Assembly (NCBI GenBank): GCA_029941865.1
Contig: JAPYTO010000004.1
Location: 27,816 to 78,411 of the forward strand
Direction of reading: 5' to 3'
Length of the DNA: 50,596 bases
Source: Fuerstiella sp.
GTDB taxonomy: Bacteria > Planctomycetota > Planctomycetia > Planctomycetales > Planctomycetaceae
Shown here in pieces: positions 1-9,403 of the stretch; the stretch's first letter is position 1; each line of letters begins with the position of its first letter. Under the pieces are notes generated by a model that was not told where the DNA came from, ran no database searches, and was given only the letters and a program-made list of their open reading frames with translations. The position numbers and the translations under genes were made by a program.

Positions 1-118
1 GCTTCGCAGCTGCGGTTTTCTTTGTGGCCGCCGGCTTCTTTGTGGCCGGTTTGGCTGCCTTTTGCTTCGCAGCTGCGGTTTTCTTTGTGGCCGCCGGCTT
101 CTTTGTGGCCGGTTTGGC
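1..118. repeat. 63-bp tandem repeat encoding the Lys/Ala-rich tail
   Basis: Bases 1-55 are identical to bases 64-118, giving a 63-bp (21-codon) period. The unit encodes the KPATKKPAATKK-type tail of the HhH-GPD protein. The array is cut by the window edge, so copy number is unknown; being in frame, changes in copy number would alter tail length without breaking the protein. Confidence 0.9.
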
Positions 119-874
119 AGTCTTTTGTGCCTTGACTGGTGCTTTCCTGACGACCTTCTTTCTTTTTCGCGGCGCCTTAAGGGTCGCCAATCGTTCGGCC
201 ACCTTCAGTACGTCAAATTCTTCTTCGTCAAACGTATCCGTGATTCGATCTTCGAACTTCGGATCCGTGGCGAAGCATCGAAGCAGATGAGTGAAAGCAG
301 ATGTGTCCGCTTTCTTAACGCCTGCTTTCAAGAACTCAGAGGCGGCTTCAATGGAACTGTCAGGCGGTACGATGCCCAGATGGATCGCTGCCCGGTGCGT
401 GCATTCGTCGAGGCAGACGACATGGCTGCCGAGAACCTGGTGCAGCGTAAAACCGGCAATAAACGGAGAGATGTAGTCAATCTTCTTCAGCCGTTTCTGC
501 GCTGATTCCAGCGTGAGTTTTGCCAGCTTCTCGAAGTCATAGGTGTACGTACTCTCGAACACGAACCGCAAAATGGACTTAATCCGCAATCCTTTCCACG
601 CCGCTGCCTTCAGGCTGCCGAGAGTGCGTTCCAGTTCCGGAACCGAACTGACGCGGATTTCGTTCAGGTCGAAATACGACTTCAGCAGCTTTTCGTAACC
701 AGCCTCCGCGTTCTCCCAGGAATTATCTTCCAGACAAACGGCGAACAACATCGTTTCCAGGACCGGCAGTTTGATTTTGGGGACTGAGCGTCCGTAGTCT
801 TTCTGAAGCAGCGACGAAAGCTTCCTACAGGCCTGCTGTTTATCGCTTGCTCGTGTGGCTGGCGCCGATGGCAT
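1..874 (-). CDS. Endonuclease III-like HhH-GPD protein with lysine-rich tail (partial, 3' end outside window)
   Basis: About 291 codons are visible; the C-terminus lies beyond the left edge. The first ATG (872-874) is preceded in frame by TAG, so it is the longest possible start. Roughly residues 25-200 resemble the helical HhH-GPD fold of endonuclease III: the stretch around YISPFIAGFTLHQVLG followed by VVCLDECTHR aligns with the Nth hairpin and the VDTHV strand, keeping the catalytic-type Asp. The Nth-type lysine of GVGRKTA is not seen, so lyase activity is doubtful. From about residue 222 the protein becomes a low-complexity Lys/Ala/Pro/Thr tail (units such as KPATKKPAAT) like histone H1 or bacterial HU tails, probably binding DNA non-specifically. 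It is last in the nusA-infB-rbfA run, 34 nt after rbfA. The HhH-GPD call comes from motif reading; DNA repair is inferred. Confidence 0.72.
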   Translation of the reverse strand, partial: MPSAPATRASDKQQACRKLSSLLQKDYGRSVPKIKLPVLETMLFAVCLEDNSWENAEAGYEKLLKSYFDLNEIRVSSVPELERTLGSLKAAAWKGLRIKSILRFVFESTYTYDFEKLAKLTLESAQKRLKKIDYISPFIAGFTLHQVLGSHVVCLDECTHRAAIHLGIVPPDSSIEAASEFLKAGVKKADTSAFTHLLRCFATDPKFEDRITDTFDEEEFDVLKVAERLATLKAPRKRKKVVRKAPVKAQKTAKPATKKPAATKKTAAAKQKAAKPATKKPAATKKTAAAK

Positions 875-908
875 TTTCTATTCCTGTGACGAACGGTAAC
901 TTGATTGA

Positions 909-1340
909 TCAGATGCCGGACGATGGCGTCTGTTCCGGCGATTCAACGTCACCATTGTCTTCTGTGACGTTCTCTGCGGAAGACTTCAACTTTTCATCCT
1001 CGGCGAGGACGTCGCGGAGAATGCGAGCTGTCTCGATTGATTTGTGAACACCCTGATCGATCTCGAAACGCAGTTCCGGAGTGTATCGGGTTTTGACGCG
1101 ATCTGCGACTTTCGACTGCAGGAATCCTCGGGCCGAATTCAAACCGTGCAACGTCAGCGCCTCTTCCTTTTCTGTTCCCCTCACGGAGATGCGAACGGTG
1201 GCGTATCGCAGATCCGGACTCACCTGAGCTCCCAGCACCGTCACGTTGCCAATTCTGGGGTCGCGAAGTTCCTGCAGGATGGCGGTACTGACGACTTCAC
1301 GGATAACGGAAGCCACGCGGTCTGTTCTGCGTGATGACAT
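909..1340 (-). CDS. rbfA: Ribosome-binding factor A
   Basis: RbfA is a single KH-type domain protein that binds the 30S subunit near helix 1 of 16S rRNA and helps its late maturation, especially in the cold. The N-terminus (SRRTDRVASVIREVVS), ELRDPRIGNVTVLGAQVSPDLR and the segment RYTPELRFEID are classic RbfA signatures. The chosen ATG at 1340 has AGAGGA about 8 nt upstream and yields 143 residues; an ATG at 1364 and a further extension to 1424 are open but lack a ribosome-binding site. The last roughly 25 residues are acidic and extend past the family core. It lies 119 nt downstream of infB, the usual nusA-infB-rbfA order. Confidence 0.93.
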   Translation of the reverse strand: MSSRRTDRVASVIREVVSTAILQELRDPRIGNVTVLGAQVSPDLRYATVRISVRGTEKEEALTLHGLNSARGFLQSKVADRVKTRYTPELRFEIDQGVHKSIETARILRDVLAEDEKLKSSAENVTEDNGDVESPEQTPSSGI

Positions 1341-1459
1341 TGAAGATCCTCTGTTCGCCATGACTGCTGCGAAGCATATACCCCACGAAACGAGAAACAC
1401 ACGGCAACGATACGATAGTCTCAAAGCGGTCGTTCGAACCTGATCGCAGCACGGCTGCG

Positions 1460-4261
1460 TCAGGAAAGAGTCCGCTGAATTTCGTCGATGCGGAACGCCT
1501 CAAGCAGGTCACCGTCCTTAACGTCGTTGAATCCGTCCAGTCGAATACCGCACTCCATACCTTCGCGTACTTCTTTGGCGTCATCCTTCTCCCGCTTTAG
1601 TGATCCAATACGGTAGTCATTCAGAACCGTGTTGTCTCGAATCACGTGGACGCGGTTGTCCCGAGCAATGGTACCGTTAATGACCCGACAACCAGCGATC
1701 GTGCCGAACCGGCTGATGCTGAACGTCCGCAGTACGATCGCTCGACCGGTCGCAACTTCGACCTTTTCCGGACGCAGCATGCCTTCCAGTGACTGGCGGA
1801 TCTGTTCGGTGACCTCGTAGATAATATTGTATCGACGAATCTCCACGTTCTCTTTTTCCGCCAGCTTCTCGGCTCGGTCTTCTGCGATCACGTGAAACGC
1901 CACAATGATGGCTTCTGCAGCACTTGCCAGATATACGTCGCTTTCGTTGACGCCACCGACACCTTCGTGAATGATCAACACCTTGACTTCCGGGTGTTCA
2001 AACTTGCCCAACTCACCACGAATCGCTTCCAGCGAACCTGGCGTGTCGGCTTTGACAATCAGTGGCAGTTCCTGAACGCCTTCTCCTTCACGGGCAGAGT
2101 TCAGAATATCTTCCAACGTTCTTGGCTGACCGCGACGAGAGAGCACTTCCTCGCGCCCTTCGTGTTGTCTGGTTTCGGCAACCTGTCGAGCCTCTTCAAT
2201 GTCCTTCATCACAAAGAAGTGAACACCGGCTGTCGGCACTTCGTTAAGTCCGGCAACCTTGACTGGTGTCGACGGAGGGGCTTCCTTAACCTCATTGCCT
2301 TTGTCGTCATACATGGCGCGAATACGGCCATAGCTGGTGCCACAAAGGACATCGTCGCCCACCTTCAACGTGCCTTTTTGTACAATCATCCAGGCGATCA
2401 CACCACGACCCTCGTCGCGAAATGATTCCAGGCACACACCAACAGCTTCGCGATCCGGATTGGCCTTGAATTCCAGCAGTTCGGCGGTCAACTGCAGCGT
2501 CTCGACAAGATTATCCAGACCCAGACCGGTTTCACCCGAGGTCCGGATCACTTCGTATTCTCCACCCCACTCAGACGGCAGCAACTCGTGCTGAGCAAGC
2601 TGCTGCAGCACCTTCTGGTCGTCCACGTCCGGCAGATCCATCTTGTTCAGAGCAATGACGATCGGTACGCCCGCATTCTTTGCATGACTGATGCATTCTT
2701 CCGTTTGCGGCATCACACCGTCGTCGGCAGCAATGACCAGAACAATGATATCGGTGACGTTGGCACCGCGAGCTCTCATTCCACCAAAAGCAGCGTGCCC
2801 CGGCGTGTCGACAAACGTAAGATGCTGTCCTTCGTTTTCGATCTGATAGGCGGCAATATGCTGTGTAATGCCCCCCGCTTCGCCAGCTGCCACGCTGGCG
2901 TTTCTTAGATTGTCGACCAGTGTTGTCTTGCCGTGGTCAACATGACCAAGGACCGTGATGATCGGTGGACGCCACTCCAGAGTGTCTTTGTCATCATCGT
3001 GATCGAGAGATGCCAGCAGTTCTGCTTCGATATCGCGGCCACGTTTGATTTCCAGATCGACGCCAAGCTCCATGGCGACTTCCAACGCGTCTTCTTCGTT
3101 CAGTTCATCATTGATGGTCACCATGCGACCATCCTGAAAGAAGTAGCTCATGATCGACTTGGCAGGACGACCGATCGCTTCCGAAAGATTTCTCACCGTA
3201 ATCGGAAACTCGATCTGAGCAGACGTCTTGAGGTCGATCGTCGACGACCGCTTCTTCCGCCGCATTTTCTTGGCCTGCCGAGCCTCGTCCCGCGACCTCT
3301 GAAAGTCCTTCAGCAGTGACCCACGTCTGGCGCCGCCGGGCCTCCTCTTCGTTCCCTGAAGATTTTCGTCGTGATCAGCCTTTGCCTCCTTCAACTGTTG
3401 CAGTTGGACGGCCAGTGGGCTTGCACGGTCAACAATGTCGGACAGGGCGACATCGGGCTTCATCGCCTTTTCGGCAGTCTTCTTTGGCTTCGCCTTGATG
3501 GCCGGCGGCTGATAGACAGGTGGTGCGGCAACAAGCGGTCTTCCCAAAGGCTTGTCGCGTTCCTTTTCCTTCGTCCGTTCCGGCTGCAGCTCGCGGTCCT
3601 TGATGGAGCCAATCGGCTTCATCTCCCGCTGAGACGGTCGACTCATTCGCTGAATTGGCGAAGCCTGCTTCTGAGGCGTAACCGCTTCGGCAACCTCCGG
3701 AGTCGGCGTGTCCGCTTTGCTCGTCGTCACTGCCGCGGGGGCCACGGGCGCCTCCTCGACCGCTTCGGCCGGTGACTCTGATGATTCTTCGACAGCCGCA
3801 TCGGTCTCGGCTACCGTCGCTGCTGCTTCCTCAGTCGTCTCAACATCTGAATCCGTTTCTGATGCTTCAACCGCGGCCTCATTCTCCACCACCTCGAGGA
3901 CCTGCTCAGCTTCGAGGACCTGCTCAGCTTCGACGACCTCCTCAGCCTCGACAGCCTGCTCAGCTTCGAGGACCTCCTCAGCTTCGGTAGCCTGCTTTTG
4001 CATAGCCGGCATGACCCGTATGTCGCGGACCTTACCTGCATTTGAATCCCGACTGGGAGCCAGGGCTTCGGGCTGCGCGGCCTCAGGCTCGGCGTCTTTC
4101 TGGTCACGATTCTTTACGTACGCAACGACTTGATCACGTTCCTCCGGTGTCAGAGTCGCGAGCGCATTACGAAGCTGAATCCCGGCCTCATCGCAGAGAC
4201 CGATCAAAACCTTGCTGTCGAGGCCAAGTTCCCTGGCCAGAGCAAAGATACGAATCTTCAA
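1460..4261 (-). CDS. infB: Translation initiation factor IF-2
   Basis: IF-2 is the GTPase that brings fMet-tRNA to the 30S subunit and promotes 50S joining. The 933-residue protein begins with an IF2_N motif ([20 protein letters not shown]), then a long disordered acidic and Pro/Ala-rich stretch (about 55-330), a second IF2_N-like domain (about 345-405), and the G domain with GHVDHGKTT near residue 438, GGITQHI, DTPGH and NKMD. Domains II to IV follow, with the C-terminal fMet-tRNA-binding barrel ending near the stop. It is longer than E. coli IF-2 (890) because of the N-terminal expansion, which includes an 18-bp repeat. It lies in the nusA-infB-rbfA unit but 364 nt after nusA. Confidence 0.97.
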   Translation of the reverse strand: MKIRIFALARELGLDSKVLIGLCDEAGIQLRNALATLTPEERDQVVAYVKNRDQKDAEPEAAQPEALAPSRDSNAGKVRDIRVMPAMQKQATEAEEVLEAEQAVEAEEVVEAEQVLEAEQVLEVVENEAAVEASETDSDVETTEEAAATVAETDAAVEESSESPAEAVEEAPVAPAAVTTSKADTPTPEVAEAVTPQKQASPIQRMSRPSQREMKPIGSIKDRELQPERTKEKERDKPLGRPLVAAPPVYQPPAIKAKPKKTAEKAMKPDVALSDIVDRASPLAVQLQQLKEAKADHDENLQGTKRRPGGARRGSLLKDFQRSRDEARQAKKMRRKKRSSTIDLKTSAQIEFPITVRNLSEAIGRPAKSIMSYFFQDGRMVTINDELNEEDALEVAMELGVDLEIKRGRDIEAELLASLDHDDDKDTLEWRPPIITVLGHVDHGKTTLVDNLRNASVAAGEAGGITQHIAAYQIENEGQHLTFVDTPGHAAFGGMRARGANVTDIIVLVIAADDGVMPQTEECISHAKNAGVPIVIALNKMDLPDVDDQKVLQQLAQHELLPSEWGGEYEVIRTSGETGLGLDNLVETLQLTAELLEFKANPDREAVGVCLESFRDEGRGVIAWMIVQKGTLKVGDDVLCGTSYGRIRAMYDDKGNEVKEAPPSTPVKVAGLNEVPTAGVHFFVMKDIEEARQVAETRQHEGREEVLSRRGQPRTLEDILNSAREGEGVQELPLIVKADTPGSLEAIRGELGKFEHPEVKVLIIHEGVGGVNESDVYLASAAEAIIVAFHVIAEDRAEKLAEKENVEIRRYNIIYEVTEQIRQSLEGMLRPEKVEVATGRAIVLRTFSISRFGTIAGCRVINGTIARDNRVHVIRDNTVLNDYRIGSLKREKDDAKEVREGMECGIRLDGFNDVKDGDLLEAFRIDEIQRTLS
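3896..3985. repeat. Five-copy 18-bp repeat inside infB
   Basis: Residues 93-122 of IF-2 are five tandem hexapeptides of the form EAE(E/Q)xV/L, encoded by an 18-bp unit with few substitutions; a sixth degenerate unit follows. The repeat lies in the non-conserved linker, so it is probably a tolerated minisatellite rather than a functional motif. Confidence 0.85.
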
Positions 4262-4625
4262 GACAACTACCCCTTCGACGCGTCGCCAGATCCTTCGGAT
4301 GAAGAGCCTCGCGGTCGATCAGGACCGGTCGTGTCTGATTGACACCCCGGTACATTTCAACGTGCTTCGCAGTAAACAGAAATGAACAGAATATTTGGCT
4401 TCATGGTACGTCTCACTCAATGATTTCCCGTGAACCACCACGTGCAGCCTGGAGACGACCACTTTGCCGGGGATGAAAACACCGTCCTGTGCGTCGTTTC
4501 CGGCGCACCTGAAACAGGTTTCCTGGGAGCTTCATGGATTCTTAGTAAATGAAAGCAATCTCCATCGCGTTTGTTTCTTAAAATCAGTGCTCTGCAGAAC
4601 CATCCGGTAGTCCCGCAGAAGGGTG
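4262..4625. other. 364-nt gap between nusA and infB without a recognisable gene
   Basis: In many bacteria a YlxR (DUF448) and/or an L7Ae-type gene lies here. Neither strand shows an open frame with those motifs, and no terminator-like hairpin with a T-run was found. The spacer may hold an infB promoter or an infB leader; its sequence does not decide this. Confidence 0.5.
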
Positions 4626-6209
4626 TTATTCACTTACCGAAGTTGTTGGTTTGTCGTCAGCATTGCCGGTGTCACTCGACTCCACAGCCGCCGCTTCGTC
4701 GTCCACAGGTTCACTGTCCGCGGCAGGTTCACTGTCCCCGGTAGACACCTCTTCGACAACATCGGCGTTTTCAACTTCTGCGGTGACGACAGAATCGCCG
4801 GCATCATTCGCCTTGGCATTCGCATCAGCAACAACTTCCTCCTTGCCCACCTCAGGTTCAGCCCCGGACGACTCGGCCTCACCTTCTCCGGCTTCGGTTT
4901 TTTCACTGCCCTCGGCAGGTGCTGAGGACTCTGCGTTTGCTTCAGCGCCTTCAGTTGTTGCGGTGTCTGACGATGTTTTCGGTGGGCTTGCTGGTGGGTT
5001 TGCTGGTGGCGGGTTCAGTTTTCTGGCGATCGCAGCTTCGCGTTCTTCCTGTTCGATTCGCAGACTTTCGACGTCTGCAAACTCAATAATTGTATCGATA
5101 TCTTCCTGCGTCAGCCCGCTCATTTCCAACAGCTCATCAGGCTCAATCACAGACAGATCGTCGAAGGTGAAAAAACCCTGTGAAACAAGGTTTTCGACAA
5201 GCTCCGACGGCATTTTGGGCACAACGCTGAATGCTTCGATTGAAATATCCAGCTGTTCGTCCAACGACTCCTGCGTCATGACGTTGATGTCCCAGCCACA
5301 CAACTTTGACGCCAGCCGCACATTCTGTCCGCGTCGCCCAATCGCCAGCGAAAGCTGGTCTTCGCGAACTAAAATAATAACCTTGCCCAGCATCGGGCAT
5401 AAGATCACGTCTTCAACTTCTGCCGGTTGCAGGGCGTTGGGAACCAGCAACTGCAGACTGTCGTTCCAGCGTACAATATCAATTCGTTCACCGTTGAGTT
5501 CCTCAACAATGCCGCGAATCCTTGCGCCTCGAACACCAACACATGCCCCCACACAATCGATCGTGGTGTCGTACGAAGACACCGCCACCTTGGATCGGTG
5601 CCCGGCTTCACGAGCGATAGACCGGGTCTCAATCACCCGATCGTTAACTTCGGGAATTTCAACTTCGAACAACCGTCGCACAAAGTCGGCATGCGTTCGG
5701 GAAAGGATCACGCGGACCCGTGACCCGGCCTTCTTCACGTCCAGGACGATTGCACGTACTCGATCCCCTACGCGATAGCTTTCTTTGTTGATCTGTTCAC
5801 TGCGAGGCAGAATGGCTTCCACCTTGCCAAGATTGACGATGACCGTGCCACGATCAACGCGGGTGACAGACCCGGTGACCAACTGGCTCTTTAAGTCAAG
5901 ATACTGGTCGTAATGGGCGTCACGCTCCGCTTCGCGGATTCGCTGAATCATCACCTGCTTGGCGGTCTGGGCTGAAATTCGCCCCAACAGATCGCCAATC
6001 AGATCCGGTTCCAGCAGCGCACCGTCGCAGGTAAGCGAAGGTTCTCCTGTGTCACGATCAATCCGAACATCAAGCACTTCTTCTTCGGAAAAATGTTTGC
6101 GGGCCGCCGAAAGGATGGCCTGCTCAATTCCCTCGAAGACGATTTCCTTGTCGATCGATTTATCACGGTGGATTGCATCAACAATCCGTTTGATTTCGTC
6201 ACCGTTCAT
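4626..6209 (-). CDS. nusA: Transcription termination/antitermination factor NusA
   Basis: NusA binds RNA polymerase and nascent RNA, modulating pausing, intrinsic termination and antitermination. The 527-residue protein has the N-terminal polymerase-binding domain (about 1-110), an S1 domain (starting near [20 protein letters not shown]), and KH1/KH2 domains with [15 protein letters not shown] and [14 protein letters not shown] helix-hairpin-like segment ([20 protein letters not shown]) follows, then a roughly 130-residue acidic Ala/Glu/Ser tail that is not part of the core family. No rimP gene precedes it, unlike the common rimP-nusA-infB order. The start ATG at 6209 lies 32 nt after a strong hairpin/T-run, so expression may be controlled by attenuation. 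Confidence 0.97.
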   Translation of the reverse strand: MNGDEIKRIVDAIHRDKSIDKEIVFEGIEQAILSAARKHFSEEEVLDVRIDRDTGEPSLTCDGALLEPDLIGDLLGRISAQTAKQVMIQRIREAERDAHYDQYLDLKSQLVTGSVTRVDRGTVIVNLGKVEAILPRSEQINKESYRVGDRVRAIVLDVKKAGSRVRVILSRTHADFVRRLFEVEIPEVNDRVIETRSIAREAGHRSKVAVSSYDTTIDCVGACVGVRGARIRGIVEELNGERIDIVRWNDSLQLLVPNALQPAEVEDVILCPMLGKVIILVREDQLSLAIGRRGQNVRLASKLCGWDINVMTQESLDEQLDISIEAFSVVPKMPSELVENLVSQGFFTFDDLSVIEPDELLEMSGLTQEDIDTIIEFADVESLRIEQEEREAAIARKLNPPPANPPASPPKTSSDTATTEGAEANAESSAPAEGSEKTEAGEGEAESSGAEPEVGKEEVVADANAKANDAGDSVVTAEVENADVVEEVSTGDSEPAADSEPVDDEAAAVESSDTGNADDKPTTSVSE

Positions 6210-6241
6210 AACCCGGAACCGTTAAGTCTTTACGTTATAAC

Positions 6242-6269
6242 AAAAAAAGTGGGATAGGATCCCACTTTT
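6242..6269 (-). terminator. Intrinsic terminator in the nusA leader
   Basis: On the minus strand an 11-bp perfect stem (AAAAGTGGGAT / ATCCCACTTTT) with a 3-nt loop is followed by more T residues (seven in all). It ends about 32 nt before the nusA start codon, leaving almost no room for a separate promoter. It is therefore either the terminator of the upstream FHA/small-protein unit or an attenuator within the nusA leader. Confidence 0.85.
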
Positions 6270-6575
6270 CAGTACCAGCTCTCATGAGAACTGGCAGGCA
6301 GACCTGTCTCTCGAACGCGTGCCCCGAAAGGGGCAATACCGCGACAGAAAGAGGAATGGGGTGTCTCACATACTGTGCATTATCTCTTCCTCGGTGCCAA
6401 ACCGCCGGCCAGCAGCAGATGGCGAGTCGGACCAGTGAGTGAACAGCGACTCACAAGAACAGATTCTTGTGACTCACTCTCAATGAAACCGAACGCGGGA
6501 CGATATCGCCGCGACAGCAGACTGTCAAGCACCAAACGCCTTGTCCCGAGAATCAGGAAATTCACAGCCTGGTGC
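6270..6575 (-). promoter_or_regulatory. Structured leader region upstream of nusA
   Basis: This 300-nt stretch has no gene but contains three further hairpins: 6275-6294 (CCAG arms, loop CATG), 6321-6334 (5-bp GCCCC/GGGGC stem, 4-nt loop), and 6448-6475 (12-bp stem with one mismatch). With the terminator at 6242-6269 they would form a leader of a few hundred nucleotides if transcription starts downstream of the 65-residue protein gene. No known riboswitch class was recognised. A regulatory role is inferred from position and structure only. Confidence 0.4.
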
Positions 6576-6773
6576 CTAAGCCTGAATCGACTCCCGGGCA
6601 AGTATCCGGGCGCACTTGTAGGCGTGCTTGACGGTGAAGACGCGGGATTCGATTTGCTCCGCTGTGAAGTACCGCCCGGTGTCACTGGGTGGCAGTCCCG
6701 CCAGCGTGAGGGTCAGAGGCAGCAGGTCAAGAAACTCTTTATAGCGTCTCTGCGAATCAGACGGTTCAGCCAT
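6576..6773 (-). CDS. Conserved small protein of unknown function (65 aa)
   Basis: The start is MAEPSDSQRRYKEFLDLLPL and the protein is basic with a probable helical C-terminal half (FTVKHAYKCARILARE). It has no signal peptide, membrane segment or known domain. I recall near-identical short proteins in other planctomycetes, but this is memory, not a search. It lies 54 nt after the FHA gene on the same strand and about 370 nt before nusA, so it may be co-transcribed with either. Confidence 0.7.
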   Translation of the reverse strand: MAEPSDSQRRYKEFLDLLPLTLTLAGLPPSDTGRYFTAEQIESRVFTVKHAYKCARILARESIQA

Positions 6774-6827
6774 TGGCCGCTTTCTGAAATAGTGCGTTCA
6801 ATCGATTTCATTTGCAACTTCGCTGGC

Positions 6828-7778
6828 CTAACCGCCGGGTCGTCGCTGCATGTATTGCTTGATGATGGCATCAGCACCGCTGTTGGAATCCGCCTCAGCG
6901 GCTTCACCACCCTCTGATTTAGGCTTTGGCGGAGCGTCCTTCGCACCGGTTTCAGACGGATCAGGAAGGGATACGCTGGGCATCGTTGGCACGGCGGATG
7001 CTGTATCATCTGCGGGTGCTTCCAGCTGTTGCGGCATCTGCTCAGGGTACGGATACGGTGCTGGCGGTGCCTGACCGGGAAACCCCTGTGGGTACATCTG
7101 CGGTACTTGACCGGGCACCTGACCGGGCATCGGCTGATACGGATAGTTCCCGTACATCGGATACCCCGCCTGGGGCATTGCAGGATATGGCTGTCCCGGA
7201 ATAAGCGGCGACTGAGACATGACCGTTGTATCGCCTGCGCCAGGACCGGGCATTTGCGGCATCGGCGGTGCAGATGGATCTGCTGCCGCTTGTGCCGCAC
7301 TGTCTGCATTCGGGACTAGCTCTTCGGAACCAGGTTCCGTTGGAATGGCACTCAGCAACGTCGTGTCAGACCCTATCGGCATCGACAGCGGTGTCATTTC
7401 AGTAACCGTTTCTGTACCCGCCGCCACTATAGTGTCCTCGGATTTCGCAGAAATCTCCCCCGTGGTGTCGCCTGCCGCCGCTTCGTTAATCCTGACGGAG
7501 AACTCCAGACTCCCCACGAGGACTCGATCATCCGGTTGCAGAACGACTTCCTTCTTAATCCTCTCGTCGTTCACCAGTGTTCCGTTGGTACTGCCCAGAT
7601 CTCTTACGCGGACGGAGAAGTCATCTACCGTGAACACACAATGATGCCGGCTGACTAACTCGCTGTTGGGACGTAGTTGACAATCCTGCTCCCGCCCAAT
7701 CAGAAACTTCTGGCGGTTGAGCGGGATCACCTGCCCTGCGTGTTTTCCGCCAATTACGTGAAGTTCAGCGTTGATCAT
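6828..7778 (-). CDS. FHA-domain protein with Pro/Gly/Tyr-rich linker
   Basis: An N-terminal FHA domain (about 1-95) binds phosphothreonine peptides; the motifs GREQDCQLR, SRHHC and GSTNGTLVN are intact, including the phosphothreonine-contacting Arg, Ser and Asn. The chosen ATG gives MINAELHVIGG, the usual FHA beginning, with AGGA about 10 nt upstream; a longer frame to 7832 adds an unlikely extension. The middle is Thr/Ala-rich, then a Pro/Gln/Tyr/Gly-rich stretch (such as QPMPGQVPGQVPQMYP), and the protein ends with a short basic helix (IIKQYMQRRPGG). It is probably cytosolic and a reader of Ser/Thr kinase signals; two such kinases are encoded in this window. Partner unknown. Confidence 0.85.
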   Translation of the reverse strand: MINAELHVIGGKHAGQVIPLNRQKFLIGREQDCQLRPNSELVSRHHCVFTVDDFSVRVRDLGSTNGTLVNDERIKKEVVLQPDDRVLVGSLEFSVRINEAAAGDTTGEISAKSEDTIVAAGTETVTEMTPLSMPIGSDTTLLSAIPTEPGSEELVPNADSAAQAAADPSAPPMPQMPGPGAGDTTVMSQSPLIPGQPYPAMPQAGYPMYGNYPYQPMPGQVPGQVPQMYPQGFPGQAPPAPYPYPEQMPQQLEAPADDTASAVPTMPSVSLPDPSETGAKDAPPKPKSEGGEAAEADSNSGADAIIKQYMQRRPGG

Positions 7779-8125
7779 ATTCTTTGTCCTACTCAACGGT
7801 GAAAACCCGTAACTGAGTCGCGAATGCGCCATCGGGATAACTCACCTGTTTCACAAAATGCAGTGAGTGCTGGGATGCACCTCCACTAGAACGGGGGCCT
7901 AATCACAAGCCAGAGAACAGAGAACGTTCGACAGTGGTGTGAAGTGCCCGGAACCGGGAAAGACGAGATATGAGACAATAAAGAGAAAGGTAGCCAGTAT
8001 TTCATCGGAGTGGCAGTCACATGTAAAGACCGTGAATTATCCGTTCTGGGAGATTTTGCATAATTTGTATAATTCAAAGAATCCGCAGAATTCTCATTTG
8101 CACTGAAGTGGGCATGTGTTAACGT
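7779..8125. other. 347-nt intergenic region, AT-rich
   Basis: The interval separates the FHA gene and the lipoate-ligase gene, both on the minus strand. It is richer in A/T than its surroundings, particularly near 8050-8100, which would suit a promoter for the FHA gene, but no convincing -35/-10 pair was found. Open frames here have no recognisable features. Confidence 0.4.
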
Positions 8126-8839
8126 TTAATCCAGTGCAATTTCGGGAACATCCGACATCAAGCGAAAGTCAGCAGCCACTGCCGTTACGAGCGTTTCAGG
8201 CAGGAAACGTTCAAAGTCGTCGATGTTGAAGTTGGCGCTCAAGTCTGCCACACCGGGGATTTCCGGCGTGAGCCCGGACGCTCTCAGAAGCACGCTACCG
8301 TGCTGAAGTATTCTTCCTCTGCGGCGACGTTGAGCACTGCCGATGATCTTATGCTGGGCAAGAACGACGTCTCGCGGGTCTGACCGAAGAAAGCAGAGAA
8401 ACGGATCAGTTCCGGTGCCGGTATCTCTTGGCACCTCTGCAGCTTCCTGCCTCATGCAACATTCAACTCCACAACGAGCCAGCAACACGATGATGGCCCG
8501 GTGAACTGAGGCGTATAGGGATGTTGGCGTGCGGGCGAGTGGGTGTGTTTGTGGGATAACACAGGAGTAGGTGAGCTCATGATCGTGAAGAATTGCCCCG
8601 CCACCGGTCAGTCGTCGGATCCGCGGGCACTTCACCAAACGCGGGTCAAGCTCCTGTGCTCCGTCCTGAAAATAGCCAAGTGTGACCGTCGGCTCGCACC
8701 AGGAATAAACCCTTATAAATGAGCGATCCGGGACATCCGAAACGTGCTGCAGCAGCCATTCATCAATGGCCATATTTTGTTGACCGTTCCGCGGGGCTCG
8801 GTCAATAAGAACGTCACATAAAGGCAGTGCAGAAACCAT
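8126..8839 (-). CDS. Lipoate-protein ligase / octanoyltransferase family protein
   Basis: This 237-residue protein has the LplA/LipB/BirA catalytic fold that attaches lipoate or octanoate to lysines of E2 and GcvH proteins. Visible motifs are RRLTGGGAILHDHELTYS (acyl-binding loop) and KIIGSAQRRRRGRILQHGS, the lysine-containing signature of the LipM/LplA group. A Cys followed by Phe (FLCFLR) upstream of the lysine motif matches the position of the LipM catalytic Cys, favouring octanoyl transfer over ATP-dependent ligation; this is inference. The C-terminal LplA accessory domain is absent, as in LipM. It stands alone, 87 nt downstream of rpiB on the same strand. Confidence 0.82.
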   Translation of the reverse strand: MVSALPLCDVLIDRAPRNGQQNMAIDEWLLQHVSDVPDRSFIRVYSWCEPTVTLGYFQDGAQELDPRLVKCPRIRRLTGGGAILHDHELTYSCVIPQTHPLARTPTSLYASVHRAIIVLLARCGVECCMRQEAAEVPRDTGTGTDPFLCFLRSDPRDVVLAQHKIIGSAQRRRRGRILQHGSVLLRASGLTPEIPGVADLSANFNIDDFERFLPETLVTAVAADFRLMSDVPEIALD

Positions 8840-8926
8840 CGGATGAATTAAGATCTGTTATTCCCGCGAGGCCCGGCGACCGACCGTCAAACTGCTGAAA
8901 CGAATCGGCTCGCGGCCAGGTGGTGC

Positions 8927-9403
8927 TCAGTTTGCGGCTGGCTTGGAAGCCAGCTCCTGGGAATTTACAGATTCGAACGAGGCAATCTTTTCCAGGCGAC
9001 GAACATGACGCCCGGCTTCAAATTCAGTTTTCAGCCAGATCTGTATGACCTGATCGGCCAGTTGATCACTAAGCTGGTCAGCCGAGAGACAAACCACGTT
9101 TGCATCATTGTGCAGACGACTTAGTTCAGCCGTAACACTGTCGTTGCAGTTTGCCGCGCGCACACCAGCAAACTTATTGGCAGCGATGCACATGCCGATG
9201 CCGGTACCGCAAATAAGAATCCCACGGTCGACATCACCGGTGGAAACAGACGTCGCCACACGTGCCGCATAGTCCGGGTAATCGACGCTTTCACCAGAAT
9301 CCGGCCCGAAGTCCTGAACGTCGTGCCCCAGACTATCAATCAACTGAATCAGTCGATTCTTCATCTGAAATCCTCTGTGATCGCTGGCAATTCCTATTCT
9401 CAT
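8927..9403 (-). CDS. rpiB: Ribose-5-phosphate isomerase B
   Basis: RpiB interconverts ribulose 5-phosphate and ribose 5-phosphate in the pentose phosphate pathway. The 158 residues begin MRIGIASDHRGF and contain the catalytic-cysteine loop CGTGIGMCIAANK and HNDANVVCLS, all RpiB hallmarks. The ATG overlaps the stop of the upstream phosphatase gene by 3-4 nt, implying translational coupling. The phosphatase-RpiB order is also seen in Bacillus subtilis (ywlE next to ywlF). The last roughly 15 residues are a low-complexity extension. Confidence 0.95.
   Translation of the reverse strand: MRIGIASDHRGFQMKNRLIQLIDSLGHDVQDFGPDSGESVDYPDYAARVATSVSTGDVDRGILICGTGIGMCIAANKFAGVRAANCNDSVTAELSRLHNDANVVCLSADQLSDQLADQVIQIWLKTEFEAGRHVRRLEKIASFESVNSQELASKPAAN

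Noticed and set aside
1425-1459. GGTTCGAAC-like motif resembling a tRNA T-loop
   Set aside because: No acceptor, D or anticodon arms around it; it is in the rbfA-infB spacer.
3896-3985. Regularly spaced repeats suggesting CRISPR
   Set aside because: 18-bp in-frame coding units with no spacers.
4651-5778. Long plus-strand frame of 375 codons, Ser-rich
   Set aside because: Mirror image of the acidic NusA tail and domains; low-complexity shadow.
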